Source: Caulifigura coniformis (GTDB taxonomy: Bacteria; Planctomycetota; Planctomycetia; Planctomycetales; Planctomycetaceae). Taken from it: a DNA stretch of 64,000 bases. The DNA lies in contig NZ_CP036271.1 of the NCBI RefSeq assembly GCF_007745175.1, positions 2,733,314-2,797,313 on the forward strand, in the 5' to 3' direction. Every line of letters starts with the position of its first letter. The first letter of the stretch is position 1. Shown piece by piece: positions 44,270 to 53,041 of the stretch. A model generated the notes under the pieces. The model saw only the letters and a list, made by a program, of their open reading frames with translations, was not told the origin of the DNA and made no database searches. Both the position numbers and the translations under genes were made by a program.

Positions 44270-44337
44270 AAAAAAGCCCTTGCGAGACAGGAGCTGGCGG
44301 GCGGGCTAAAACCTACCGCTCAACCACCCCGCAAGGG
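44270..44337 (-). ncRNA. Candidate minus-strand RNA 3' end with terminator-like stem and T6
   Basis: On the minus strand CCCTTGCG pairs with CGCAAGGG, with a 45-base GC-rich, partly self-complementary loop, and is followed by TTTTTT. Upstream on the same strand is a 17-codon ORF (start ATG near 44364) with GGAGG before it. It could be the end of a small RNA or a mini-gene. The gap 44053-44850 holds nothing else I recognise. Confidence 0.4.
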
Positions 44338-44850
44338 TGTGCGAATACTCTGCGAATGTCTTCGAACATCAACCGATAAACTCCTCCGTAACGCCTGCCA
44401 TTCGGGAAAACCCCACGTCGCGAGGCGATCATTCGACTGCGATTCCCCTTGGTGGGAATGGAGACGCGCGGCGCTGGTTCAATTCTCGGCCGTTTTTTGG
44501 ACACGCTTCCCTGATTGCCGCGTCGTCTGCGTGCCGCTGAAAATGGCCGGAACCTGCGCTCGCAGGAATCTCTGCGCCTCGTTCGAGTGAGCCGACTTTC
44601 AATTGACGCAACCAACAGACGTCGAACAGCGATGTGTGACCCGACCGATTCGGTCTCTTCGCAGCAGGAACTTGCCCTCTCTCCGCACTCCTGCTTGCCT
44701 CTTGGCCCTGACCCCTGCAGTCATCACGCGGCCTTTGCTTCCAGGCCGACCCTCGCGTCACAGCACACCAGTCAAGAGTTCTCAAGTTTGTCGACCCGGA
44801 ATGTTCCCGGTGATCACAAGAGAGTGCCAACAGCAACCCGTCGTCAGAAA

Positions 44851-46557
44851 TCAACTTGAAGGCTTCGCCACGACCGTCAGCCAGAGTGTATCAAAACAGG
44901 CCCCCAGTTGCACGGGAGTCCTTGCAAAACGCCTTGTTTCAGTCGGTTCTTGAGCAATTCCCCTGATCCGTACTGGACCGGAGTAGGCGCCTCCCTTTGC
45001 CAGAAAACTCAGCTTCACCTTTTTCGACGAGTCGCCTTTCGTCTCCGAAATCACGGGCTCGACCGTCACTCCTTCCGGCAGGTCCACCGCTTCCACGGTG
45101 ATGGCGCCGACGCCTGATCCACGGCGCTGGACGTTCACGGTCAACTCCGCCGGCTTGTCGCTGGTGACCACGAGCGCATCCGCGCTGGTGGTCAACTCGA
45201 AGTCCGGAGCATCCATGCGCGCCGTCAGCTGGTAGAACGCCCGATCCGATCCCCGGCGATGTCGGTCGCGGATCGTCAGTTCGTAATCGCCGTCCTGCGT
45301 CGCCGTGTGCGCCAGGATCGGCGCTCTTCGGGGAGACGGGTCGTCGAGCGTCGCGACAACTCCCCCCTTCGGATCCTTCAGCTGCATCACCGGGTCGATC
45401 GGAAACTCCGATCGGCCTTCCGCCACGATCACGACCGGCTGCCCTTTCTTGAGGCTCAGTCGATAGCGATCCATCTGGCGCGAGACGGTCAGGCGACCGG
45501 TCACCGCACCCGGAATGGCCAGCGGCACGATTTCGTCCACGGCATGTCCGATGTTGGCCGAGGCGGGATAGGGCGTCAGACGCACGCGGGCGGAACCACC
45601 CCACTGAGGCGAAAACACCAGCCCCAGGCGCGACTCCGATGCAACGCGGTCTTCCCCCTGCGGCTCCAACTCGAGAAGCCCGTGAGGTTCGGCTCCCCCG
45701 AACGGAACGACCGCCGCCGTCGTCCCTGCCGCGAGATTCCAGCCGAGCGGCTCGACCGCTCCACCGTCCGTCAACGCGGTCGACATCGGCAGCGTGTGAT
45801 CGACAAACGGGCCCGTCGTCACCGTCAATCGGTAAATGCTCGTGTCGCCCCCGGAGAAGGCGATCGTCGAATCGGGAGTGGACGGAAACGCGAACAGCCG
45901 GATCACGTGGACGCCGGACCTGGAGGCCCGGAAGACGAGGCGGGGATCGAGTCCCACTTCATCGTGATTCTCGGCCAGCACGAAGCCTCGCTCATCCGCC
46001 ACCTGCAGGATCGAATCGATCGGCGAGCCGAGTCGGGTGCTGGCATCGACGGCCGCCACGACGACCTGGCCCGCCTCGAGTGTGATTGCGAAACCATCGA
46101 CGTCTCCTTTCGTGAGAACGCCATTCATCGTGACTTCCGCACCCTCCAGCTTCTGCGCCTTCGACGGCGCGTTGTTCGGTTCGACTTCGCTGACCTCTTT
46201 CAGGCTGCCGATCAGGAAGGGGACAGCATTGGAAGCCCCCTCCGCGTTGTGCAGCCGGATCCAGACGCGATCCGCGGCGAATTCCTCGGGAATCCTGATG
46301 TCCAGCTTTCCCGCTTCCGTCCCCGGCGTGATCGTCACCCCTCCGGCGGCCACGGAAACAGGCCAGTCGAACTTCCCTTTGCACGTCACCGAAACCGTCG
46401 AGCCCCGCTGTCCGCCCGGCGGAAAGACGTGTGTTAAGGTCGGAGCAGCGGCCATCACTGAATGGCCGAGCCCAACGGCGACGAGAGTCGTCAGACAGGC
46501 GCGCACTGCCAGACGCGTCACGACGCGGGCACGTTGGGAAATGTCCGCTCGAATCAT
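44851..46557 (-). CDS. Secreted PPC-domain protein of locus C
   Basis: The 568-residue protein has a signal peptide (TRLAVRACLTTLVAVGLG, cut after VMA), then Ig-like beta-sandwich folds (HVFPPGGQRGSTVSVTCKG). About 125-235 is a PPC (pre-peptidase C-terminal) domain (EVEPNNAPSKAQKLEGAEVTMNGVLTKGDVDGFAITLEAGQ). A further PPC-like copy is at about 345-445, and the C-terminal part is Ig-like. It is a binding or adhesive module with no visible catalytic residues. The start codon overlaps the DUF1501 stop (ATGA), so it is the last gene of the locus C operon. Confidence 0.88.
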   Translation of the reverse strand: MIRADISQRARVVTRLAVRACLTTLVAVGLGHSVMAAAPTLTHVFPPGGQRGSTVSVTCKGKFDWPVSVAAGGVTITPGTEAGKLDIRIPEEFAADRVWIRLHNAEGASNAVPFLIGSLKEVSEVEPNNAPSKAQKLEGAEVTMNGVLTKGDVDGFAITLEAGQVVVAAVDASTRLGSPIDSILQVADERGFVLAENHDEVGLDPRLVFRASRSGVHVIRLFAFPSTPDSTIAFSGGDTSIYRLTVTTGPFVDHTLPMSTALTDGGAVEPLGWNLAAGTTAAVVPFGGAEPHGLLELEPQGEDRVASESRLGLVFSPQWGGSARVRLTPYPASANIGHAVDEIVPLAIPGAVTGRLTVSRQMDRYRLSLKKGQPVVIVAEGRSEFPIDPVMQLKDPKGGVVATLDDPSPRRAPILAHTATQDGDYELTIRDRHRRGSDRAFYQLTARMDAPDFELTTSADALVVTSDKPAELTVNVQRRGSGVGAITVEAVDLPEGVTVEPVISETKGDSSKKVKLSFLAKGGAYSGPVRIRGIAQEPTETRRFARTPVQLGACFDTLWLTVVAKPSS

Positions 46558-47888
46558 CCCATCAACTCGGCAATCGGCCGCGAATCGCTGACCAGGTGTG
46601 CGGGGCGTCCGGATGGCGTGTACAGGATCTTGTCCGGATTAATTCCCAGCTTCAGGTACACCGACGACACCAGGTTTTCCGGCGCGTACACATTCTCGAT
46701 GGCTGAGAAGCCGTTGCGATCGGTCGCACCGACCACCTGCCCGCGCGGCGTCTTGCACCCGGCGACAAGCACCGACAGGGCGCTCGACCAGTGGTCGCGC
46801 CCCGGCGTTTTCCGGTCGGCAAGCGTCGAGATCTTCGGAGTGCGGCCGAACTCGCCCATGACCAGCACGAGGGTCGTGTCGAGCAGTCCTCGCTGGTCGA
46901 GGTCTTCGATCAGCGCCGCGACGACCGAGTCCAGCTCGCGCCCCTTCTTCTTGAATGCCGGGAAGATGTCCGAGTGGTGATCCCATCCGCCGCTGTTGAT
47001 CGTGACGAACGGCACGCCTGCTTCAATGAGTCGACGCGCCAACAGCGCCTGATGCCCGAACGAATTCCGGCCGTACGCGTCCCGAACCTGCGCGGATTCC
47101 TGCTGGATGTCGAAGGCCTTGAGGGCATCGGGCGACGTGATCAGCGACACCGCCTGCTGATAGTTCTCATCCGCCCCCAGCACCGGGTCGCCGGCCGCCT
47201 GGTCATTGAACCGGAGCAGGCTGTCGAGGTTCTGGCGCAACTCGCGTCGACCCGTCACGCGACCATCCATCAGGCCGTTGGGAATCGTGACGTCCCGGAC
47301 CCGGAACGATTCCTTGCTCGGATCGCCGCCGACGACGAACGGAGCATGCCGGGCGCCGAGGAAATTGGGGCCGCCCGAACGCGTCATCGAAGGCAGGGAG
47401 AAGTAAGGGGGCAGACCCGGAGGCGCCCCGCGCTCGGCGGAAACCACCGATCCCATGCTCGGGTGGAAACTGACGAACGCCCCGCAGCCGACCGGGATCC
47501 GCGTCGGAGCGCCGGTCATCATATAATGGTTTCCGGCCCCGTGGTTGTTCTGATCGTGACGGACGGACCGCACGATCGTCAGCTTGTCGGCGATGGCCGC
47601 CAGCTTTGTCATGTTCTCCGAAAAGAACAGCCCGGGCACCTTCGTTTCGATCGGATGATACTCGCCGCGAATCTCGGCCGGAGCATCGGGCTTGGGATCA
47701 AACGTCTCGAAATGGCTCGGGCCGCCATCCAGCCAGACCAGGATGCAGCTGGTTTTTCCGGCCGCAGCTGTCGCCGCCTGTGCCCGTCGCCCGATCGCGC
47801 TCGCGAACCCGCCACCCAGGACTGCTCCCAGTCCCAGTTTCAGGCAGTCGCGACGCTCCATCCCTTCGCAGTTGCGGTGAATCGCCAT
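46554..47888 (-). CDS. DUF1501 protein, Tat-exported (locus C)
   Basis: The 444-residue protein has a twin-arginine signal (MERRDCLKLGLGAVLGGGFA) and the core VWLDGGPSHFETFDPKPD, VRHDQNNHGAGNHYMMTGAP and VMGEFGRTPKI. It is 13 bp past the DUF1549/DUF1553 stop and overlaps the PPC gene by four bases, so three genes are coupled. It lacks the long loop near residue 200 present in loci A and B, so it is a different subtype. Confidence 0.92.
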   Translation of the reverse strand: MAIHRNCEGMERRDCLKLGLGAVLGGGFASAIGRRAQAATAAAGKTSCILVWLDGGPSHFETFDPKPDAPAEIRGEYHPIETKVPGLFFSENMTKLAAIADKLTIVRSVRHDQNNHGAGNHYMMTGAPTRIPVGCGAFVSFHPSMGSVVSAERGAPPGLPPYFSLPSMTRSGGPNFLGARHAPFVVGGDPSKESFRVRDVTIPNGLMDGRVTGRRELRQNLDSLLRFNDQAAGDPVLGADENYQQAVSLITSPDALKAFDIQQESAQVRDAYGRNSFGHQALLARRLIEAGVPFVTINSGGWDHHSDIFPAFKKKGRELDSVVAALIEDLDQRGLLDTTLVLVMGEFGRTPKISTLADRKTPGRDHWSSALSVLVAGCKTPRGQVVGATDRNGFSAIENVYAPENLVSSVYLKLGINPDKILYTPSGRPAHLVSDSRPIAELMG

Positions 47889-47901
47889 CGTGAGGTCCTG
47901 T

Positions 47902-50127
47902 TCAGTCGACGAAGTAGAACTCAGGAGTGTTCAGCAGCGCCCAGAACAGATCTTCCATTCCGGCGCGGCGGTTCTTGGGATCGGCCAGCAGTTCAGACGC
48001 AGTCGCCACCTCCGAGTTGGTCGGCATGCGGCTGTAGACGCGTAGGAACACCTCCTCGACCAGTTCCGCGACAGGTCGATCGCTCGCCGCAAGTTTGGCA
48101 GGTTGGGCGTCGTCCTTCGAGATCTTCTCGTTGAGGGTTGGCGAATTCATCAGGTGCAGGATCTGCGGCGTCGTCACATCACTGGTCCGCTCGCACGGCG
48201 GATCCTGGTTGGGATCAGGCCGGCCGAACGTATCGAGGAACAGCGACGAAGAACGGTGGGTCCACAGCTGCATCGCCCTCGATTCTGGAGGCATGGCTCC
48301 GAAATCATCGGTCGTTCCGAGGACGTCGTTCACTCCATCCAGCAGCACTTCCGCCCGCATTCGCTGGCGGTAGTATCGCGAGAAGTTTCGCAGGTCGGAC
48401 GCGTTGCGTTCCGTCGGAACCGTGCTCAGCTCGAACACGTGCGACGTCATGATGGTCCGGATCAGATGTTTGACGTTGTAGCCGTGGCTCCGGAAGTCCT
48501 CGGCGAGGAAGTTCAGCAGTGGATCGTTCGACGCGGGATTCGTGGCCCGCAGGTCATCCACCGGGTCGACGATCCCCACCCCCATCAACTCGCCCCACAC
48601 GCGGTTCGCCATTACCTTCGCAAACCAGGGGTTCTTGTCGCTGGTCATCCACTCGGCGAGGATTTCCCGCGGTTCCTCGTCGGCGCTGAGAGCCAGGGTT
48701 TCGCCGTTCAGGGTCTTCGGATCGACGCCTGCCCCCGTACGGCCATGCGTGACCTGGCCTTTCGGAAGGGTGTAGATCACTTCTTCGGTCCCCGAGATCG
48801 GCGGCGACAGCCCGCCCTGGTGGCCCACTCGCGCGAAGAACGACGCGAAGCCGTAGAAGTCGTCCTGGCTCCAGATTTCAAACGGATGATGATGGCACTT
48901 GGCGCATTCCAGCCGGACTCCCAGGAACAGCTGGCTCACCGACGATCCGATTTCCACGGGCGAAGGCCGGTCGCGGAACATCACTGTCGCGCCATTCTTC
49001 CACGTGCTTCCCTGCGCCGTCACCAGTTCGCGAACGAACTCGTCGTACGGTTTGTTCGTGCGGAAGGCCTCGCGGAGCCAGGCGTCCATGTTCCAGACGG
49101 CTTTGATGCCCGCCCGGTAGGGATTCGGCCTGAGCAGGTCGGTCCATTTGTTGGCCCAGAAGTCGCCGTATTCGGGTCGATCGAGCAACTGATCAATCAG
49201 CCGGACCCGCTTGTCTGCGCCGGTGTCCGCGAGAAACGCACGCGTCTCGTCCACGCTCGGCAGCCGGCCGATCGCCCGCAGGTAGGCCCGGCGATGAAAC
49301 TTCGCGTCGTCGACCCGCTCCGCCGGCAGCATCCCGAGCGTCTTCAGCTTCTGCCAGACCAGCTCATCGACCTGGTTGTGCCTGGGAAGCTGGGCGTACT
49401 GCTCGTCCGGAATCTTGCCGGGCAGCGGAATCGTGACCGTGCAGACGGCGATGTGGCTCAGGTACCGCGCCATGACGGCCGTTTCACCCGAGAGTGCTCC
49501 GGCTTTCAGCAGGCCGTCGTCGCTGACCGTCGCGACCGTGCGGTCGTTGGATTGAAAAGCGGCGCTGTCGGTGACGTCGCGGCGGCGACCGTCGGTGTAT
49601 TCGGCAATCGCTCGCAACTGCACCGATTCGCCCGCTGCCAGCTGCTGAGTCGCCGGTTCGACCACGACGCGAACAATCGTCGGGGCGTCGGCGGGAGTTC
49701 GCGGAGCGCCTGATTCAATCCAGGAGCGGATCAGCTGGTAGTGCGGGCTGCCGGCTTCCAGTCGCTTGCCACCGCCGTGCGGCGCCTTGCCGCTGGCCTT
49801 CTGCAGCAGCAGGCTTTGATCAGGAGCAGACGGGAAGATGCGACGTCCACGCCCTTCCTGAACGATGGCGGCGTAATCGAAGTCCTGGTCGAACGCGAGG
49901 AGTGAAAGAGCGAAGCCATTCTGGCCTCGCGACTTGCCGTGGCAGGGGCCGGAGTTACATCCCAGGCGGGTCAGCAGCGGCTGAACATCCGCTTCAAACG
50001 TCACCGTCGGCGCCTCGGGAAAACTCGCCGGCGCTTGCTCATCGGCGCCGTGGGCCCAAGTCCCTGTCAGCACCCATGTGCCAACAAGCACCAATAGCAA
50101 CCACTGGCGGGTGCGTGCGTCCACCAT
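47902..50127 (-). CDS. DUF1549/DUF1553 protein with Ig-like domain (locus C)
   Basis: The protein of about 741 residues has a signal peptide (MVDARTRQWLLLVLVGTWVL). The cytochrome-like region reads LTRLGCNSGPCHGK, a CxxxxCH spacing instead of the usual CxxCH. Next comes a bacterial Ig-like (BIG2) domain (about 49420-49690: VEPATQQLAAGESVQLRAIA, YTDGRRRDVTDSAAF, VSDDGLLKAGALSG). DUF1549 (RRAYLRAIGRLPSV, FWANKWTDLLRP, ECAKCHHHPFEIW) and DUF1553 (VMANRVWGELMGVG) follow, ending TPEFYFVD. No start is marked by a strong ribosome site; the ATG at 50127 begins the signal peptide, and the frame opens at 50196. Confidence 0.9.
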   Translation of the reverse strand: MVDARTRQWLLLVLVGTWVLTGTWAHGADEQAPASFPEAPTVTFEADVQPLLTRLGCNSGPCHGKSRGQNGFALSLLAFDQDFDYAAIVQEGRGRRIFPSAPDQSLLLQKASGKAPHGGGKRLEAGSPHYQLIRSWIESGAPRTPADAPTIVRVVVEPATQQLAAGESVQLRAIAEYTDGRRRDVTDSAAFQSNDRTVATVSDDGLLKAGALSGETAVMARYLSHIAVCTVTIPLPGKIPDEQYAQLPRHNQVDELVWQKLKTLGMLPAERVDDAKFHRRAYLRAIGRLPSVDETRAFLADTGADKRVRLIDQLLDRPEYGDFWANKWTDLLRPNPYRAGIKAVWNMDAWLREAFRTNKPYDEFVRELVTAQGSTWKNGATVMFRDRPSPVEIGSSVSQLFLGVRLECAKCHHHPFEIWSQDDFYGFASFFARVGHQGGLSPPISGTEEVIYTLPKGQVTHGRTGAGVDPKTLNGETLALSADEEPREILAEWMTSDKNPWFAKVMANRVWGELMGVGIVDPVDDLRATNPASNDPLLNFLAEDFRSHGYNVKHLIRTIMTSHVFELSTVPTERNASDLRNFSRYYRQRMRAEVLLDGVNDVLGTTDDFGAMPPESRAMQLWTHRSSSLFLDTFGRPDPNQDPPCERTSDVTTPQILHLMNSPTLNEKISKDDAQPAKLAASDRPVAELVEEVFLRVYSRMPTNSEVATASELLADPKNRRAGMEDLFWALLNTPEFYFVD

Positions 50128-50315
50128 GAGGGGCGAGATTGTCGAGGAGGGATTGGGAGGCGGGATCGCCGGGCGAGCCAGGCGACGTTCCATCAATCGT
50201 CGCCGATGAATGGTCGTTGTTCAATCCAAACTGGAACTTTTGTGCCTCTCCAACGCTGTCCAGGCCCCGCAAACCCTCGAATCGGACCTCACCCCGGCCC
50301 GTCAGACGCGAATCG

Positions 50316-52910
50316 TCACTCCACCTTGAGCTTCCGGCGATACACCGTGTCCCCGTTGGTGACATACAGGAAGTCGTGCCCGACGCCCGCCAACAGGCAA
50401 CTTGTCAACGGCTGGGACTCCTTCGGCTTTGGCAACACGCCGCACAGCCGCCCGGTCGCATCGAAGACCTGGACCCCCAGCGCCGATGTCACGTAATAGC
50501 GCCCTGCCCGGTCCACCGCCATGCCATCTCCCTTCGAAGCAGCCAGGTACGGGGGCGGCGCGTTGAACTTGAATTCCCCCTTCGGATCGATCGGCAACCG
50601 CATCGTCATCGTCGGCAGCTTGGAATCGAGCGACCCGTCGGCGTTCACGCGGAACGTCCAGACGATTTCACCGCCCGAATCCGAGACCGCCAGCGTCCCC
50701 TGGTCATTGGAGACAGCAATTCCGTTCGGACGGCTGATTCCAGTGTCCGCGACGACCTTTTCGCCCGATTTGATGCTGATCCGCGTGACCTTCTTGTCTT
50801 TCGTCTCCGTGATGAAAATGAAGCCGTCGCGAGTGATGGCCAGGTCGTTGGGCGTCACGCCCGTCGCCACTTCCTTCACTTCGCCGCTCCGCGGGTCGAG
50901 CGAAATCACCCGCGACTTCGCCCCCTGGCAGCCATACAGCAGACCATCAGGACCGAATTCCAGGCCGCTGATCGATTCCTTCGCGATCACCGTCTTCTTG
51001 CCGTCCGCCGCGGCCACTTTGTAAACCGCTGGCGCCTTCATGTCGGAGTAATAGAAGTTCCCCTCGGCATCCGTGCAGGGGGCATCGGCGAATCCGAGAT
51101 TCTCCGCGACGACCTCCCACGTCTGGCCCGGAACCAGCAGCTTCAGCAGCGTCATGTCTCCCCTGAGATCCCCCTTCGTGTCGAAAGTCGGGGTGAACTT
51201 CTCCTTGCGCCACAGCCATTTCAGCGCCTCGGGAAACTGTGCCCCGCCGAAATCGGCGTTGTGGCCATATCCTTCGGCCCAGTCGAAACGAACGTCGTAG
51301 CCCATGTAGGTCAGGGCCGAGTTCATCTGCTGGTTCGCGAGTGGCCAGTTCCCGAACGGGTTGTCGAGGTCGCCGCTTGTGTCAGCCATATAGACTCGCA
51401 GCGGTTTCTGCTCCGTCTTGCGGATCAGCGACGCGTAAATGTCGCCCCCCCGAAGATTCACGAAGCTGCCGACGTTCGTCAGCACCTTGCGGAACGCTTC
51501 CGGCCGTTCCCACGCGACGGTGAAGGCACAGATGCCCCCCGAACTCGATCCGCAGATGGCTCGCATCTCCGGATCTTTCGAGATGCTGTACTTCTTCTCG
51601 ACCTCCGGCAGGATCTCCTCCAGGAGGAACCGGGCATAGCGGTCGCCCAGGCTGTCGTACTCGAAGCCGCGATTGGAAGGCTTGGCCTTGGGATCAGGAT
51701 TCTTCGAGCGGTCGTGCCCCGGATTGATGAACACGGCGATCGTCGGCGGCATGTCGCCCCGCGCGATCAGGTTGTCGAACACCACCGGCACGCGCCAGCG
51801 TCCCTTCGGATTGCGAAAACCGGAACCATCCTGGAACACCATCAGGGCCGCCGGCGTCTCTTTCCGGTATTGCGCCGGAACATAAATCGACCACTCGCGC
51901 GTCGTGCCCGGGAAGATCTTCGATTCCCAGGTCGGCATCTCTTCGATGGTTCCATGCGCAACATCCGTGCGTTCGACGGCGTCCGGATGGGGCGTCCACG
52001 TCGGTTTGGCGTTCGGCGCCACTTCGCCGCCGGCCGGCGACGTCTTTGCCTGGTCCGACCACAGCCATCGCAGGGCATCGGGCAGGGCTGTGCCGGCCGC
52101 GTTGCCGTTGTGCCCCCCGTCGGTCATCACGAACTGATGCTCATAGCCGGCGAACTGGAGCGCGGCCGACAGATCCCGGTTCGCGAGCGGCCAGTTCCCG
52201 AACAGGTTGTTCAGGTCGTCCTTCCCCTCCTGCAGGAAGACCTTGATCGCCTTGGGAGACGATTTCGATTTGCGGACCAGTCCGGCATAGGCCCACCCGC
52301 CCCGAATGTCCGTAAAGCTGCCGATGTGGCTCATCACCTTGCCAAACTGGTCTGGCTTCTCCCATGCGACCGTGAAGGCACAGATGCCGCCCGAGGAAAT
52401 CCCGCAGACCGCGCGCTGCTTCGGATCGGTCGAGACATTCAGCCCCTTGAGCGCGACCGGCAGGAATTCGTCGACCAGAAACTTCGCGTAGCGATTCCCC
52501 AGTGAGTCGTATTCGAGCGACCGGTTGCTGCGATCTTTCGCGTCAGGCTTCGTTGCCGGAATCATTCCGGGATTCACGAACACCGCGATCGTGACGGGCA
52601 TCGCCCCCTGCTGAATCAAATTGTCGAAGACGACCGGCACGCGGAAAGCGCCGTCGGGCTTCGCATAGGTGGCCCCGTCCATGAAAACCATCAGGGCCGC
52701 GGGCTTCTCCCCCGTGTACTGCGCCGGAACGTAGACGCTGTAGTCCCGCCGCGTGCCGGGGAAGATGCGGGTCTCTGTGAACACTCCGCTCGTGGTCTTG
52801 CCCGCAGGCACGTTCGGCTGCTTCTCGCGATCGCGCGAGGCCGATTGGGCGGCGGCAGGGACCGCCGTCGCCAGGACGGCCAGAACAAAACACAGCACGA
52901 ACCGCTTCAT
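50316..52910 (-). CDS. Secreted protein with two esterase domains and one SMP-30 domain
   Basis: The 864-residue protein has a signal peptide (MKRFVLCFVLAVLATAVPAAA). Two tandem enterochelin-esterase/YieL-like domains follow. They repeat in order: IFPGTRRDYSVYVPAQY / IFPGTTREWSIYVPAQY, NRSLEYDSLGNRYAKFL / NRGFEYDSLGDRYARFL, and nucleophile GISSGGICAFTVAWEKP / GSSSGGICAFTVAWERP. Each has a His near its end (TDGGHNGN, EGYGHNAD). The C-terminal part (about 575-864) is a gluconolactonase/SMP-30 beta-propeller (LEFGPDGLLYGCQG, GFIFITETKDKKVTRI, RPNGIAVSNDQGTL). It may attack ester-linked or lactone sugars outside the cytoplasm; substrates are unknown. Confidence 0.9.
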   Translation of the reverse strand: MKRFVLCFVLAVLATAVPAAAQSASRDREKQPNVPAGKTTSGVFTETRIFPGTRRDYSVYVPAQYTGEKPAALMVFMDGATYAKPDGAFRVPVVFDNLIQQGAMPVTIAVFVNPGMIPATKPDAKDRSNRSLEYDSLGNRYAKFLVDEFLPVALKGLNVSTDPKQRAVCGISSGGICAFTVAWEKPDQFGKVMSHIGSFTDIRGGWAYAGLVRKSKSSPKAIKVFLQEGKDDLNNLFGNWPLANRDLSAALQFAGYEHQFVMTDGGHNGNAAGTALPDALRWLWSDQAKTSPAGGEVAPNAKPTWTPHPDAVERTDVAHGTIEEMPTWESKIFPGTTREWSIYVPAQYRKETPAALMVFQDGSGFRNPKGRWRVPVVFDNLIARGDMPPTIAVFINPGHDRSKNPDPKAKPSNRGFEYDSLGDRYARFLLEEILPEVEKKYSISKDPEMRAICGSSSGGICAFTVAWERPEAFRKVLTNVGSFVNLRGGDIYASLIRKTEQKPLRVYMADTSGDLDNPFGNWPLANQQMNSALTYMGYDVRFDWAEGYGHNADFGGAQFPEALKWLWRKEKFTPTFDTKGDLRGDMTLLKLLVPGQTWEVVAENLGFADAPCTDAEGNFYYSDMKAPAVYKVAAADGKKTVIAKESISGLEFGPDGLLYGCQGAKSRVISLDPRSGEVKEVATGVTPNDLAITRDGFIFITETKDKKVTRISIKSGEKVVADTGISRPNGIAVSNDQGTLAVSDSGGEIVWTFRVNADGSLDSKLPTMTMRLPIDPKGEFKFNAPPPYLAASKGDGMAVDRAGRYYVTSALGVQVFDATGRLCGVLPKPKESQPLTSCLLAGVGHDFLYVTNGDTVYRRKLKVE

Positions 52911-53041
52911 GGTGAGAGCGCTCCCGCATTCGTCCGCTGATTTCAGACACCCGCCACCGTTGAATGCGGTGGACGTGCTTCAGACTCGATCATGATGGAA
53001 GCCGCCACCTGGCCGCAAGCAGGCTGGAACGCCTGCAGTTC

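Noticed and set aside
44313..44615. 100-codon minus-strand frame in the 44-kb gap
   Set aside because: The N-terminal part is Arg/Ser-rich and featureless. Only the last 17 codons have a plausible ribosome site, and these are reported as a candidate only.
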